A stretch of DNA of 64,000 bases from Dastarcus helophoroides (lineage: Eukaryota > Arthropoda > Insecta > Coleoptera > Bothrideridae). The stretch is from NCBI GenBank assembly GCA_028583605.1, contig CM053332.1, forward strand, positions 15,907,267-15,971,266. The letters run 5' to 3'. Below the pieces are notes generated by a model. That model was given only the letters and a program-made list of their open reading frames with translations, was not told the origin of the DNA and searched no databases. This document shows, piece after piece, positions 33,803 to 43,893 of this stretch (its first letter is position 1; each line of letters starts with the position of its first letter). Made by a program: the position numbers and the translations under genes.

Positions 33803-36628
33803 GTGCTTCTGTTGGATCTGCCTTTAAGAGTTCCTACCAGTTCTTGGATGCTCGCGTCCATTTTCTTCAAGCTAGCGCCTATGTTTGCGTTCATTCCCTT
33901 GATTTCCTTCGTGTTAGCACTTATAATGTTCGCGAGATCGGGGTCATTAGCGGCCTCTTCGATGTCGGCCTTCCTAATTCTGCGTGACGCCCCTGGCTCT
34001 GAAACCTTGTAAGCGGCTTCAACCTCCAAATCTCTAATCAGTGCCCCCCTTGATGTTCGGACGTTTGACAAGCGTATCACTCTTTGGACTTTCGGGTCCC
34101 TTATTCCTTCTATGAATATTTTAACTGCGTGAAGTTCCAGAAAGTCGGTTGGTGCTGTTGGATAGGCAATATATGCCAGTCTTCTCACGTCAGCCTCGAA
34201 TTCTTGCAGGGTTTCGCCACTTTTCTGCCTCCTCACTAGCAGCTGTGACTGGAAAACTTCCTGTAAATGGTGGTCTCCGAATCTCAGCTCTTCCTCCTGT
34301 TCTTTTTCTTGTCGTCTTCGTTCTTCCTCCTGTTCTTTTTCTTGTCGTCTTCGTTCTTCCTCCTGTTCTTTTTCTTGTCGTCTTCGTTCTTCCTCCTGTT
34401 CTTTTTCTTGTCGTCTTCGTTCTTCCTCCTGTTCTTTTTCTTGTCGTCTTCGTTCTTCCTCCTGTTCTTTTTCTTGTCGTCTTCGTTCTTCCTCCTGTTC
34501 TTTTTCTTGTCGTCTTCGTTCTTCCTCCTGTTCTTTTTCTTGTCGTCTTCGTTCTTCCTCCTGTTCTTTTTCTTGTCGTCTTCGTTCTTCCTCCTGTTCT
34601 TTTTCTTGTCGTCTTCGTTCTTCCTCCTGTTCTTTTTCTTGTCGTCTTCGTTCTTCCTCCTGTTCTTTTTCTTGTCGTCTTCGTTCTTCCTCCTGTTCTT
34701 TTTCTTGTCGTCTTCGTTCTTCCTCCTGTTCTTTTTCTTGTCGTCTTCGTTCTTCCTCCTGTTCTTTTTCTTGTCGTCTTCGTTCTTCCTCCTGTTCTTT
34801 TTCTTGTCGTCTTCGTTCTTCCTCCTGTTCTTTTTCTTGTCGTCTTCGTTCTTCCTCCTGTTCTTTTTCTTGTCGTCTTCGTTCTTCCTCCTGTTCTTTT
34901 TCTTGTCGTCTTCGTTCTTCCTCCTGTTCTTTTTCTTGTCGTCTTCGTTCTTCCTCCTGTTCTTTTTCTTGTCGTCTTCGTTCTTCCTCCTGTTCTTTTT
35001 CTTGTCGTCTTCGTTCTTCCTCCTGTTCTTTTTCTTGTCGTCTTCGTTCTTCCTCCTGTTCTTTTTCTTGTCGTCTTCGTTCTTCCTCCTGTTCTTTTTC
35101 TTGTCGTCTTCGTTCTTCCTCCTGTTCTTTTTCTTGTCGTCTTCGTTCTTCCTCCTGTTCTTTTTCTTGTCGTCTTCGTTCTTCCTCCTGTTCTTTTTCT
35201 TGTCGTCTTCGTTCTTCCTCCTGTTCTTTTTCTTGTCGTCTTCGTTCTTCCTCCTGTTCTTTTTCTTGTCGTCTTCGTTCTTCCTCCTGTTCTTTTTCTT
35301 GTCGTCTTCGTTCTTCCTCCTGTTCTTTTTCTTGTCGTCTTCGTTCTTCCTCCTGTTCTTTTTCTTGTCGTCTTCGTTCTTCCTCCTGTTCTTTTTCTTG
35401 TCGTCTTCGTTCTTCCTCCTGTTCTTTTTCTTGTCGTCTTCGTTCTTCCTCCTGTTCTTTTTCTTGTCGTCTTCGTTCTTCCTCCTGTTCTTTTTCTTGT
35501 CGTCTTCGTTCTTCCTCCTGTTCTTTTTCTTGTCGTCTTCGTTCTTCCTCCTGTTCTTTTTCTTGTCGTCTTCGTTCTTCCTCCTGTTCTTTTTCTTGTC
35601 GTCTTCGTTCTTCCTCCTGTTCTTTTTCTTGTCGTCTTCGTTCTTCCTCCTGTTCTTTTTCTTGTCGTCTTCGTTCTTCCTCCTGTTCTTTTTCTTGTCG
35701 TCTTCGTTCTTCCTCCTGTTCTTTTTCTTGTCGTCTTCGTTCTTCCTCCTGTTCTTTTTCTTGTCGTCTTCGTTCTTCCTCCTGTTCTTTTTCTTGTCGT
35801 CTTCGTTCTTCCTCCTGTTCTTTTTCTTGTCGTCTTCGTTCTTCCTCCTGTTCTTTTTCTTGTCGTCTTCGTTCTTCCTCCTGTTCTTTTTCTTGTCGTC
35901 TTCGTTCTTCCTCCTGTTCTTTTTCTTGTCGTCTTCGTTCTTCCTCCTGTTCTTTTTCTTGTCGTCTTCGTTCTTCCTCCTGTTCTTTTTCTTGTCGTCT
36001 TCGTTCTTCCTCCTGTTCTTTTTCTTGTCGTCTTCGTTCTTCCTCCTGTTCTTTTTCTTGTCGTCTTCGTTCTTCCTCCTGTTCTTTTTCTTGTCGTCTT
36101 CGTTCTTCCTCCTGTTCTTTTTCTTGTCGTCTTCGTTCTTCCTCCTGTTCTTTTTCTTGTCGTCTTCGTTCTTCCTCCTGTTCTTTTTCTTGTCGTCTTC
36201 GTTCTTCCTCCTGTTCTTTTTCTTGTCGTCTTCGTTCTTCCTCCTGTTCTTTTTCTTGTCGTCTTCGTTCTTCCTCCTGTTCTTTTTCTTGTTCTTCCTC
36301 CTGCTCTTTTCTTATCGTCTTCATTCTTCCTCCTGTTCTTTTCTTGCCGTCTTCGTTCTTCGTCTTGTCGTCTTAGTTCTTCTTCCTGTTCTTTTTCTTG
36401 TCGTCTTCGTTCTTCCTCCTGTTCTTTTTCTTGTCGTCTTCGTTCTTCTTCCTGTTCTTTTTCTTGTCGTCTTCGTTCTTCCTCCTGTTCTTTTTCTTGC
36501 CGTCTTTGTTCTTTTTCTTGCCGTCTTTCTTCTGCTTGGTCTTTAAACGTTGCTAATAACGCTTGCATTTGTTGTTCCATTTTGGCCGATTTTAGTCTTG
36601 TATCCATAAAGCGTAGTAGAATGTTCAA
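33715..36628 (-). pseudogene. Retroelement gag with ~60-copy 33-bp internal repeat, frame broken
   Basis: Gag forms the particle that packages element RNA. The N-terminus (ATG at 36628 or 36607) is followed by a huge charged repeat, unit ERRRQEKEQEE (11 residues, 33 bp), about 34291-36267, some 60 nearly identical copies, predicted as one long charged helix or coiled coil. Then come a capsid-like region and a CCHC zinc knuckle, CYNCGKLGHFKKDC, near the end (stop at 33715). Two repeat copies near 36307 and 36340 each lack one T, so the N-terminal frame does not continue into the main frame. The other long frames across the repeat on both strands are artefacts of a stop-free unit. Confidence 0.9.
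34291..36545. repeat. 33-bp minisatellite inside gag
   Basis: About 59 essentially identical 33-bp units from 34321 to 36267 plus one partial at 34291, followed by diverged units to 36545. The homogeneity indicates very recent expansion or gene-conversion-like turnover; the edge units at high coordinates carry the substitutions and indels. Confidence 0.97.
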
Positions 36629-36744
36629 GATTTTACTTGACGCGCCTCGTATAAACTATTTAACAGTTTAAAACGTCCGAGATAAAGTCAACTACGGCAC
36701 CTGGCACGAATTTTTTTCGAGTAATAAAGCACAATCCACGAATA

Positions 36745-36764
36745 ATTCCGCTTCTGACACCAGA
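36745..36764 (-). promoter_or_regulatory. Retroelement primer-binding site (tRNA-Leu type)
   Basis: Immediately inside the LTR the minus strand reads TGGTGTCAGAAGCGG, which starts with the TGG complementary to a tRNA CCA end and resembles the complement of a leucine tRNA 3' end. The exact tRNA match was not computed. Confidence 0.65.
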
Positions 36765-37105
36765 TGTTACGGGCTTATCGGTTCGAATTGATTACACTTA
36801 TCGAATAAGACCCACTTTATTACTAAATTAACTCGGCACACTTCAACTGAACAGTAACTCACTACTTATTTACTAATTGCTAACCCACTAATTACACTGA
36901 CTCTAACTGACTGACTCGAGGAAAAGCTGATCGCCTTTTGATAGTTTTGGCCCCCGGCTTCTAGAACTTTTCGGCAGATAAGGCTTATCGTTTGCCGAAA
37001 TTTCTGGAACGCTTATCTGCCATTTGTTTCGTTATCGCGGCCGCTTTCCCCTTATCAGATCCTTCTAGAAACTTTTTTTATTTACTAAATTATACAATTA
37101 TACAA
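36765..37105 (-). repeat. 5' LTR of the retroelement
   Basis: Ends TGTTACGGGCTTATCGG on + (…CCGTAACA on -). It shares in order with 40466-40817: CGAATAAGACCCACTTTATT, GACTGACTCGAGG, GGCAGATAAGG, GCGGCCGC and the final TTTATTTACTAAATT. The TATA region is altered (TATCAAAAGG versus TATAAAAAGG in the other copy). The outer end fades near 37105 instead of matching the full LTR. Confidence 0.85.
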
Positions 37106-38590
37106 TAATAATACCCATGATATAGAATGGTACGACAATGAAGATATTGATATTGAAAAAATTGAAGAGCCTCAAGAGAAACAAAAGGAATCAGTCATTC
37201 CGGTAATTGAATCAATATCTGAATGGTTAGTCAGTCCGTGGATAAATAATAATTAGAGTTTTGATTTATTATCTAGTTTTTTCAACACCTTAAGTTTTAC
37301 TAAACTAATTCTTATCAAAACTGTGATAGGTTAATAAGATTAATGTTATTCAAGTGAGTTAATGATGTTTATAATAATAAGATGATCATAAAAGGTATTT
37401 TTAAAACTAACCGAATTGTATTTTATTAATGCATACATTTCTTACGAAAATTTCTTATTAAGGGGCAGGGGGGAGTAGTTGAAATCTTATGATGTCTTAC
37501 AATAGGGGGAGAGGGGGTCAAAATAGCCCTCAAAACCTCTTACGTAATTTATGAGCGGCCCCCTACTCGCTGTGCTTTGAAAGCATAATGGGGTTACCCT
37601 TTGCGAGTGGATTAAACTTAAAAAAAAAGTCGAACTTTTTCAAATTTTGGAAGGTTAAAACGTTGAAATTTAGGGTAGTTAGCTTCGCAACAAAGCCCTG
37701 TACCCTAATTTAAAAAAAATCAGCGCCATCTACTGGAAATTGGTTACAACAGATTTACGGTTAGTCTAGGTTGCGATACGTTCCTGTTATGAATCAATCC
37801 CGTGAATTTTTTCAATATTTTAATCTTTATTCTGCTTCGAGGCCGAAACAAATCCAACAAAGTAAAAATTCCAGCCGTTCTGGAGTTATAAATGGTGTAA
37901 CTAACACGACTTTTTTTCATATACACATCAGGAAAGTCAAACACTGTCCATAGGAAGAATGTTAATGAGAGATTTAACATTGAGAGCTAATAGTGGGATA
38001 TATGGGAGGCGCCTTGTATTTTTCTACACCGGTGTAAATAATTCAACGCAGAGCGCAGCGATCGGTGCTGGTGGAGATTTCAGTAGTACATCATAGCTTC
38101 TAACGTGTTTTGTTACGGGATTACTACTGGCAGGCAACAATTTTATTAAAATTTGCGTACCGCATGCTGTTTGTTCTTTTAATCCGTTGATTTAATCAAC
38201 ATCTGATGCAAAATTAAACTGATATTCCTTGATAACCAAAATAAATAAACGAGATTTCTTAAACAAAATAAATAATAATTCTAAGGAAGAATATAACATA
38301 ATAACTCTTTAAACATTACAATATAAGGAGTTCAAATAGGCCGCCAGACTGTGCCAAACAATATTCCAGTATGTTGTAAAACTCTCGACGAGTTTTTTCT
38401 AACATCTAAACTGGAAGATACGAGCATGCTGCGTCAAAGTAGGGGAATACGTTCAGTGGCCGTAGAAAACTAGGGAAGGGACAATTCTTAGCGTTTTACA
38501 TGGACAATGAAAATTTTTCCTTATCTGTATATAGATTTAATATTGCTGATATATTAGAACTAAGAATATGTAAGAAAAAAGTTATCTTAG
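37106..38590. other. Intron 3 (proximal part): mixed element fragments
   Basis: 37118-37257 has a short + frame (IEWYDNEDIDIEKIEE... ending SPWINNN) that looks like the acidic tail of a transposon protein I cannot name. 37450-37628 holds GGGGGAGAGGGGGTC, then CTTACGTAATTTATGAGCGG and a LINE-like tail. The rest is ordinary AT-rich sequence without exons that I can see. Confidence 0.5.
37550..37628 (+). mobile_element. LINE 3'-tail fragment
   Basis: TACTCGCTGTGCTTTGAAAG, then CATAATGGGGTTACCC and TTTGCGAGTGGATTAAACTT, ending in an A-run. It is the same tail as the longer copy at 59860-59925, as expected for a 5'-truncated non-LTR element. Confidence 0.7.
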
Positions 38591-38593
38591 TAC

Positions 38594-38731
38594 CTGCACT
38601 CTTGTTCTTGACCACAGAAATAGGAGATGTCCTTCAAGTTATCATAATAAGCATTTAACAGTAGGCATTTCTCCTTTTTTCTTTTTACACAATTTATCAA
38701 CTGTCGTTTTTGAGTGTTTCGATTTTTTAAT
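38594..38731 (-). CDS. 2-O-sulfotransferase-like, exon 3
   Basis: It follows TTCTGTTTTAG and ends before GTACTAAG. The first A completes AG from exon 2 (Arg). Codons LKNRNTQKRQLINCV, then a Lys-rich stretch, ending NLKDISYFCGQEQEC, match the family motif FFCGH-x-x-EC that precedes the conserved ALERAK-like block. Compared with family members, the aromatic segment after the RDP motif (SWYYY-like) is missing and this spacer is short and basic. Confidence 0.85.
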
Positions 38732-38793
38732 CTAAAACAGAAGCATTAATTATACATATATCTTTTGTGTTGCTGGTAAGCAAGGTTCCTATA

Positions 38794-38912
38794 AATTGAA
38801 ATACAAAACTTGTCCCCTGAAACCAAGAAAGATTAAAAAACACAACAAAGGTTGCTCTTTGTTGTGGTTTTTTAATTTTTCTTGGTTTCAGGGGACAAGT
38901 TTCGTATTTTAA
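38794..38912. repeat. Near-perfect foldback element in intron 2
   Basis: Left arm 38794-38850 (…ACTTGTCCCCTGAAACCAAG…) and right arm 38857-38912 are near-perfect complements separated by only about 6 nt. The flank GAAGATAACCAAGGAGCAGA and CCGTTCCACC matches the outer motif of the same family at 10520 and 45740. The short loop suggests a recent arm-to-arm structure. Confidence 0.9.
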
Positions 38913-39144
38913 CTTTTGAAGATAACCAAGGAGCAGACCGTTCCACCAAAAAAAAAAGTTCCTATGCCTAAACACTGACCGAAAACTGTACAAAAATAAC
39001 CCCTGGAGATAAAAAATAAAATTTAATGGGAGTTGCGAATAAATCAAATGAGAAATACGTTGTAAGATAAATGTGGATAGTATTCTGGATATTAGTTTTA
39101 GGGCTGTTTGAAATTTCCAAAATCAGTGTCTGTAGATTAATTAC

Positions 39145-39303
39145 CTCGACAGAATCCTAACTGCTGGATCTCTAACTAGATTAATAAATGTGGGCGACTG
39201 TCTATTAAACTGGGTGAAATTGAGAAAGTGCATATTCAGGTCAAAACTCAATGGAACAGCTTCATCTCTCGCTAGATCATACACTTTAGTCACGATAGTC
39301 CTC
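39145..39303 (-). CDS. 2-O-sulfotransferase-like, exon 2 (RDP motif)
   Basis: It follows TTCTATTGTAG and ends TCGAG|GTAATT. It encodes RTIVTKVYDLARDEA, LNMHFLNFTQFN and FINLVRDPAVRILS. The last is the family 3'-phosphate-binding motif R-x7-S (here RDPAVRILS), and the His in MHFLNFT sits where HS2ST-type enzymes have their catalytic His pair. The entry G completes the CC of exon 1 (Pro). Phase and family order agree. Confidence 0.9.
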
Positions 39304-39814
39304 CTACAATAGAAAATGTTTTGTAATACAATAACTCATACTAGTGGCTTATGAACATTAAAAATTAATCGGTCAAGCTAGAAAAATCAATGACACGCTA
39401 ATTAATGGCGTAATCAAGGTAGTTATTTGCATATTAGATTCAGTGTCTAGTTCATGAATATTTATGGTCAGCGCTTGTACCTCTGGGGACAATTTATTGG
39501 TCTCATAGATGCAGAGAATGCCCTCATTTTCTTACATCAGTAATTGGTTTTCATTAAAATAAAGATTATTTGGAACGTAAATAATTATGATTAAAAATTT
39601 TTATTTTAATGTAACCCTTTCGTCCACATACATTACTCATAAAACAAAAATTTCGAGAAGATAAATAAAAATTTGGTTAAAAAAAAATCAAAATATTCAG
39701 AAAAACGTTTTAAAATTTTGGGTTAAATGTCGCAATCTTTAGACTTTCAATATTAAACTCCTTAAAAATGAGATTGTTTTGGTTCAAAATAACTAAAAAG
39801 TATTTTATTATTTC

Positions 39815-39950
39815 CAGGGCATCGAACCCCTAATTTTTTCGTTCCGGTTTTCGATTTTCGTTCCGGGAAAAAAATCATATCGGTTCCATTCCGGTTTTCG
39901 TTTCGACAAAAATAACGGTTTTTTATGGTTTTCGCTTCAGTTCCGGGTGA
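39815..39950. repeat. CGGTTCCGGTTTT-type dispersed repeat, copy 2
   Basis: GGGCATCGAACCCCTAATTT, TTCGTTCCGGTTTTCG, CGACAAAAATAACGG and GTTCCGGGTGACTTATTTTT occur in the same order as copy 1 at 29725. Confidence 0.75.
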
Positions 39951-40465
39951 CTTATTTTTAAACTTTTTTAAAAGTTTAAAAATAAGTCTTTTTTAAAAGT
40001 TTTTATTTCAATTAAAAATTGATTTTCTAACGTAATTTGGGAAATAACTTCTCTCCTTTTTTTAAATATTACAGCATATAACTATTCTGGTAAAATTTGA
40101 AGAAAATATTTCTAGATTTTTCGAGTTTAAAAATTTCACGCTGAAAGTCTGACATTTCATTTTGAGTTTAAACTTCAAGAAAAACCCGAACTTTATAGAA
40201 AAAAAAACTAACTGATACCCGCGCTTTCCCCTAGGTGAAAAAAGAGAAAGGATCCGTTGGTCACTTTTTTGAAAGTTTCGTCTTTTTTGAAGAATTCAAT
40301 TTTTATTGAAAATTTTAACTTATTTCGACAATTTCGCCAAAAATACCCACGTTTTCACAAAGTCGATCTTTTCTTATTTGACCTTCAAAATTTCATTTTT
40401 TTCTCGAAATATTGACTTGATTTTGAAAATTTAGATTTTTTTCAAAATTTAGATTTTTTGAATAG

Positions 40466-40817
40466 TGTAACGCAATGTAAATAGATGAAATAGGATTTAG
40501 AATAGAATTGTAGAATTTAGTAAATAAAAAAAGTTTCTAGAAGGTTCTGTTAAGGGGAAAGCGGCCGCGATAACGAAACAAACGGCAGATAAGCGTTCCA
40601 GAAATTTCGGCATTCGATAAGCCTTATCTGCCGAAAATTCTAGAAGCCGCGGGCCGAAACTATAAAAAGGCGGTCAGCTTTCCCTCGAGTCAGTCAGTTA
40701 GAATCAGTGCAATTAGTGAGTTAGTTAATTGTCAATTGTGGTGATCCAAGTTGAGTTCAGTAATAAAGTGGGTCTTATTCGATAAGTGTAATCAATCGAA
40801 CCGATAAGCGCGTAACA
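40466..40817 (+). mobile_element. Solo LTR, same family as the gag element, opposite orientation
   Basis: A 352-bp sequence TGTAACGCAATG...CGCGTAACA with TG...CA ends, TATAAAAAGG near 40670, AGTAATAAAGTGGG (polyadenylation signal) near 40760 and GCGGCCGC near 40562. No internal retroelement sequence adjoins either side. Flanking ATAG/ATAT is only a partial target duplication. It lies in intron 1 of the sulfotransferase-like gene, antisense to it. Confidence 0.88.
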
Positions 40818-43267
40818 ATATTCTAAATGTCTCAACTTTTTCATAACTTTTGTCATTGTTAAAGAATTTATTTTTTGTTAATTTCAAATTTTATTGAATA
40901 TCTTGAAGTGATCTCGCAGTTCGAAAGTTTGACCTCATTTAAGACTCAAAATTTCAAGTTTTTTGTAAATCTGACTGGTTTTAAATTCGATTTTTTCAAA
41001 ACATTTTATTTTTTTTAAAATTTGAATTTTTTTAAAGTTTTAACATTTTGTAAATATCGACTCTGTCGAGTGTTTGTTTTTCTATTCGACTTTTTATCAA
41101 AATGTTGATTTTTTCCAAAAATTCTAACTTTCTTAAAATGATTACTTTTTGAATAGTCTGCCTTCAATTTTTATTGAAAATTTCTAAACATTTTCGAGCA
41201 TTTAGTCTTTATATATTGAAAACCTTGAAATTCAAATGTTCTTTTTTTTAGCTGCCACTTTTTTCAAATGTTTATTTATTTTATTAATCGCAAGACATTT
41301 TTAGTTTGGCCTTTCTTTAGGATTTCAATTTATTTGACAAATTCTGATTTTTTCAAAATATTACACATAATTTCGATCTTTTTCAAAATTGTTATTTCTT
41401 TTTTGAAAACCTTGATTTTTTTTGTAAATTTAATGATGCTGAAAAACCGACTTTTGAAACTTCTACCCTCTTTTTAAATTTTCACATCGATCCAACTTTT
41501 GACAATTTTTTTTGGTTTTTTTTGAAAACAGATTTTTTTTAAATTTCGACTTTTTCTCGAGGTTTCGACTTTTATGTAGTAAACTGAACTTTTAATTGAA
41601 AAATTAGATTTGCCTTTAATTTTTGTTTTTTTTTTGAAAAATTTAGCTTTTTTCAAAATTTCGACATTTTAAATATTTTCGAACCTTTTTCAGAATTTAG
41701 ACTTTTTTTGAATATTTCGACATTTTATCATCAAAATTTCGACTTTTTCTCGAAGCTGTAACTTTTTCAGAATTTGATTTTTTTTGGAAAATTTCCCTTT
41801 TTTCAAAATTTCGACTTCTTGTCAAAAATTTGGCACAACTTTTTTTTTAATTTCCATTTTTTTTTAAATTTTGGTTTTTTATAATGATTGTTGCAACATT
41901 TTTTTTTAAACCTTTACCTTTTTTTTTGAAAATTTCCGCTTTAGCTCACACTTTCGACTATTTCTCGAAGTTTTAACTTTTTTCTGAGAATTCCGACTTT
42001 TTCCCGAAAATTTTCACTTTTTTGAAAAATTTAATTTTGCTTCAAAACTGCGATTCTTTGAAATCGTTAAATTTTTTCAGTATCTTATCCTTTTTTGAAA
42101 ATGTTTACCTTTTACCATTAAAATTTGGACTTTTTTTCGAAGTTAAGTATGGATACAATCAAAATTTGAAGTTTTTTTTCGAAATTTTTGTTCAAAAGTT
42201 TGACTTTTTGTGAAAACATCGACATTTTTTTCAAAATTCGCTCGTTCCAGTAATGTTTTAATTTTTATGAAGAATCTATTTTTCCAAATTTAAATTTTCA
42301 ACGAATTCTACATAACAAATTCACGACTTCCTAAATTTCCATTTTAAAGCTGTCTAAACTCAAAACAATCAGCAAAAAAAATTGCAGCTTCGAGGCCAAA
42401 GTCGAAATTTTAAGAAAGAAGTCAAATATAGCATAAAGATAAAAATTGGAAGTTTAAATTAGACATTTTCTAACATGTCACCGTTTCAAGTTTACTCTCA
42501 AAATTTAGACCTCAATTTTAAGATTCCGGCTTTAAATTGAAATATAAATGTTGCATTTTTCTACTGAAATTTTGACTGAAGTTTCCAATTTCTAGGAAAA
42601 ATTGGAAATAGCGAAATTTATCGAAAATTTTGAAAAAAAAAGCGAAACCCTCGAATTGTGGGAAGTTTTAGGAAGTAGGCATCGCAAAAAATCATTAGAA
42701 TTTGAGATTTAGAGAGAAAAATTGGTATATCAAAATTAAAGTGAAATTTGAAGGAAAAAATTTAAGAAAAATTTTTATTAGTAACTTCAAAAAATTGGGG
42801 TATCAGATTATAAAAGGGAAAATCCAAGTTTAAGAAAAAAAAACAAATTTGTTTGTCCTGAAGAGAGAATTGAAATTTTCAGAAAAATTCAAATTTGCAA
42901 ATAAAATTGCCAGGAAACTGTGCTTCAATGAAAAAGACTCTACTGCTTTAATCCAAATTTATAATAGAACATAAAAGTTTTTTCTTAAACTCGAAATTTT
43001 AGGAAAAGAAAAGAAATATTTCGAGAAAAATGTCCAAATTTCAAAAAAGAGCCGAAAATCTTGAAATAAGAACATTCAAGTTATACAACATAAAATTCAA
43101 TTTGGCTTGAAATTTTGAGAATAAAAATCAACATTTTCTTAGAATAATGTATGTAACTCGTAATTTTGACATCAAAGTTGCATAAATTTGTGTAAAATTT
43201 TGAAAAGGAAGTTTCTAAAAAATCCCAAACTTTAGGGTAAAGTAAAAATTATTTTAAGAACATACAA

Positions 43268-43392
43268 ATTCAATGAACCGAAATAAACCGTTATTTTTTT
43301 CGGCTCTGTTCCGGTTTTCGTTCCTACAAAAATAACGGTTTTTTTTTCGGTTTCCGGTTTTCGGTTCAGTTCCAGTTCGAAGCCATGATTAT
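43268..43392. repeat. CGGTTCCGGTTTT-type dispersed repeat, copy 3 (reversed)
   Basis: GAACCGAAATAAACCGTTAT, GTTCCGGTTTTCGTTCC, ACAAAAATAACGG and GTTCAGTTCCAGTTCGAAGC. The terminal GGCTTCGAAC word of copy 1 appears here as its complement at the far end. Confidence 0.75.
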
Positions 43393-43540
43393 TTCTTCCT
43401 GTTATTTATTACTTTAAAGTTTACCATAAGGGACCAAACTCACTTTTTGGATAGAAACAGATGTCGACCTAGATCATTTTTAATTCAAAATATAAACTTA
43501 AATTGATGTTGCGATCCTTATTGTGTTCTTGTTACCTTAC

Positions 43541-43893
43541 GGCGCCAAAATGAAATTTGAAATTACCTCCATAACGCTCTGAATCTTCCGGTCTAGCCTT
43601 ATGTGTCGAAACCCATTAAGCCCTTGCAGCTTTTGCAACAAATGTATCAGGATTTCAGCCCCTTCGTTCGGGATGTAATTGAAAAAAAGCATAAAACCAT
43701 TCACCTCGTCCATTTTACCGAGTTCAGCCATGGACTTGGTGACATACTTATTGGGCGCCAATTGCCCGAGCGACTTCTCGCTCGTGGTATGGAATTCTTC
43801 ACTATAAGATTCACTTTTTATTAATAACACAAAGGTACATACCAGGAAAAATCCTAGCGACCACAACAGGGACCATTTAACTTTCAATCGCAT
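43541..43893 (-). CDS. 2-O-sulfotransferase-like (Pipe/HS2ST family), exon 1; gene-level annotation
   Basis: The family moves sulfate from PAPS to the 2-O position of uronic acids in Golgi glycosaminoglycans; Pipe acts in insect eggshell patterning. The start (ATG 43893) gives a short basic end and one hydrophobic anchor (about residues 8-25), a type II Golgi topology. Then FMLFFNYIPNEGAEILIHLL aligns with the family's 5'-PAPS-binding loop, normally F-N-R-V-P-K-x-G/A-S, but Lys is Asn and the Ser/Thr is Ala. Exon 1 ends GCGCC|GTAAGG, phase 2, matching exon 2; an earlier GTAATT donor at 43566 would break phase. Five exons total 1011 bp, 336 residues, shorter than typical. The loss of the Lys suggests an inactive or altered paralog. 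It could also be a decaying gene, but all frames are open. Confidence 0.88.

Larger units (their letters stand above)
33040..37105 (-). mobile_element. Truncated LTR retrotransposon (Ty3/gypsy-like), LTR-gag-protease
   Basis: Order on the minus strand: LTR (about 37105-36765), primer-binding site, gag, protease, then loss of sequence near 33050-33130. No reverse transcriptase, integrase or second LTR in the same orientation follows, so pol and the 3' end are missing. It lies within intron 3 of the sulfotransferase-like gene on the same strand. A related LTR in opposite orientation is at 40466-40817. Confidence 0.88.
39304..43540. other. Intron 1: AT-rich degenerate repeat, CGGTTCC repeats and an LTR
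   Basis: From 39600 it is largely irregular TTCGACTTTTTTC-type sequence. A CGGTTCCGG-type repeat lies at 39815-39950 and 43268-43392, and an LTR at 40466-40817. Unique sequence occupies about 39310-39600. I see no coding exon; exon 1 joins exon 2 in phase. Confidence 0.65.

Noticed and set aside
34149..36671. 840-, 812- and 759-codon frames overlapping gag on both strands
   Set aside because: The 33-bp unit lacks stops in these frames. Only the frame linked to the CCHC zinc knuckle is biologically sensible.
38727..39047. 106-codon minus frame across the foldback element
   Set aside because: It lies in intron 2 and spans both arms of the hairpin element, with no similarity to the sulfotransferase family.
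43565..43566. Earlier splice donor GTAATT in sulfotransferase exon 1
   Set aside because: It leaves phase 0, which would put a stop early in exon 2. The stronger donor GTAAGG at 43540-43539 gives the required phase 2.
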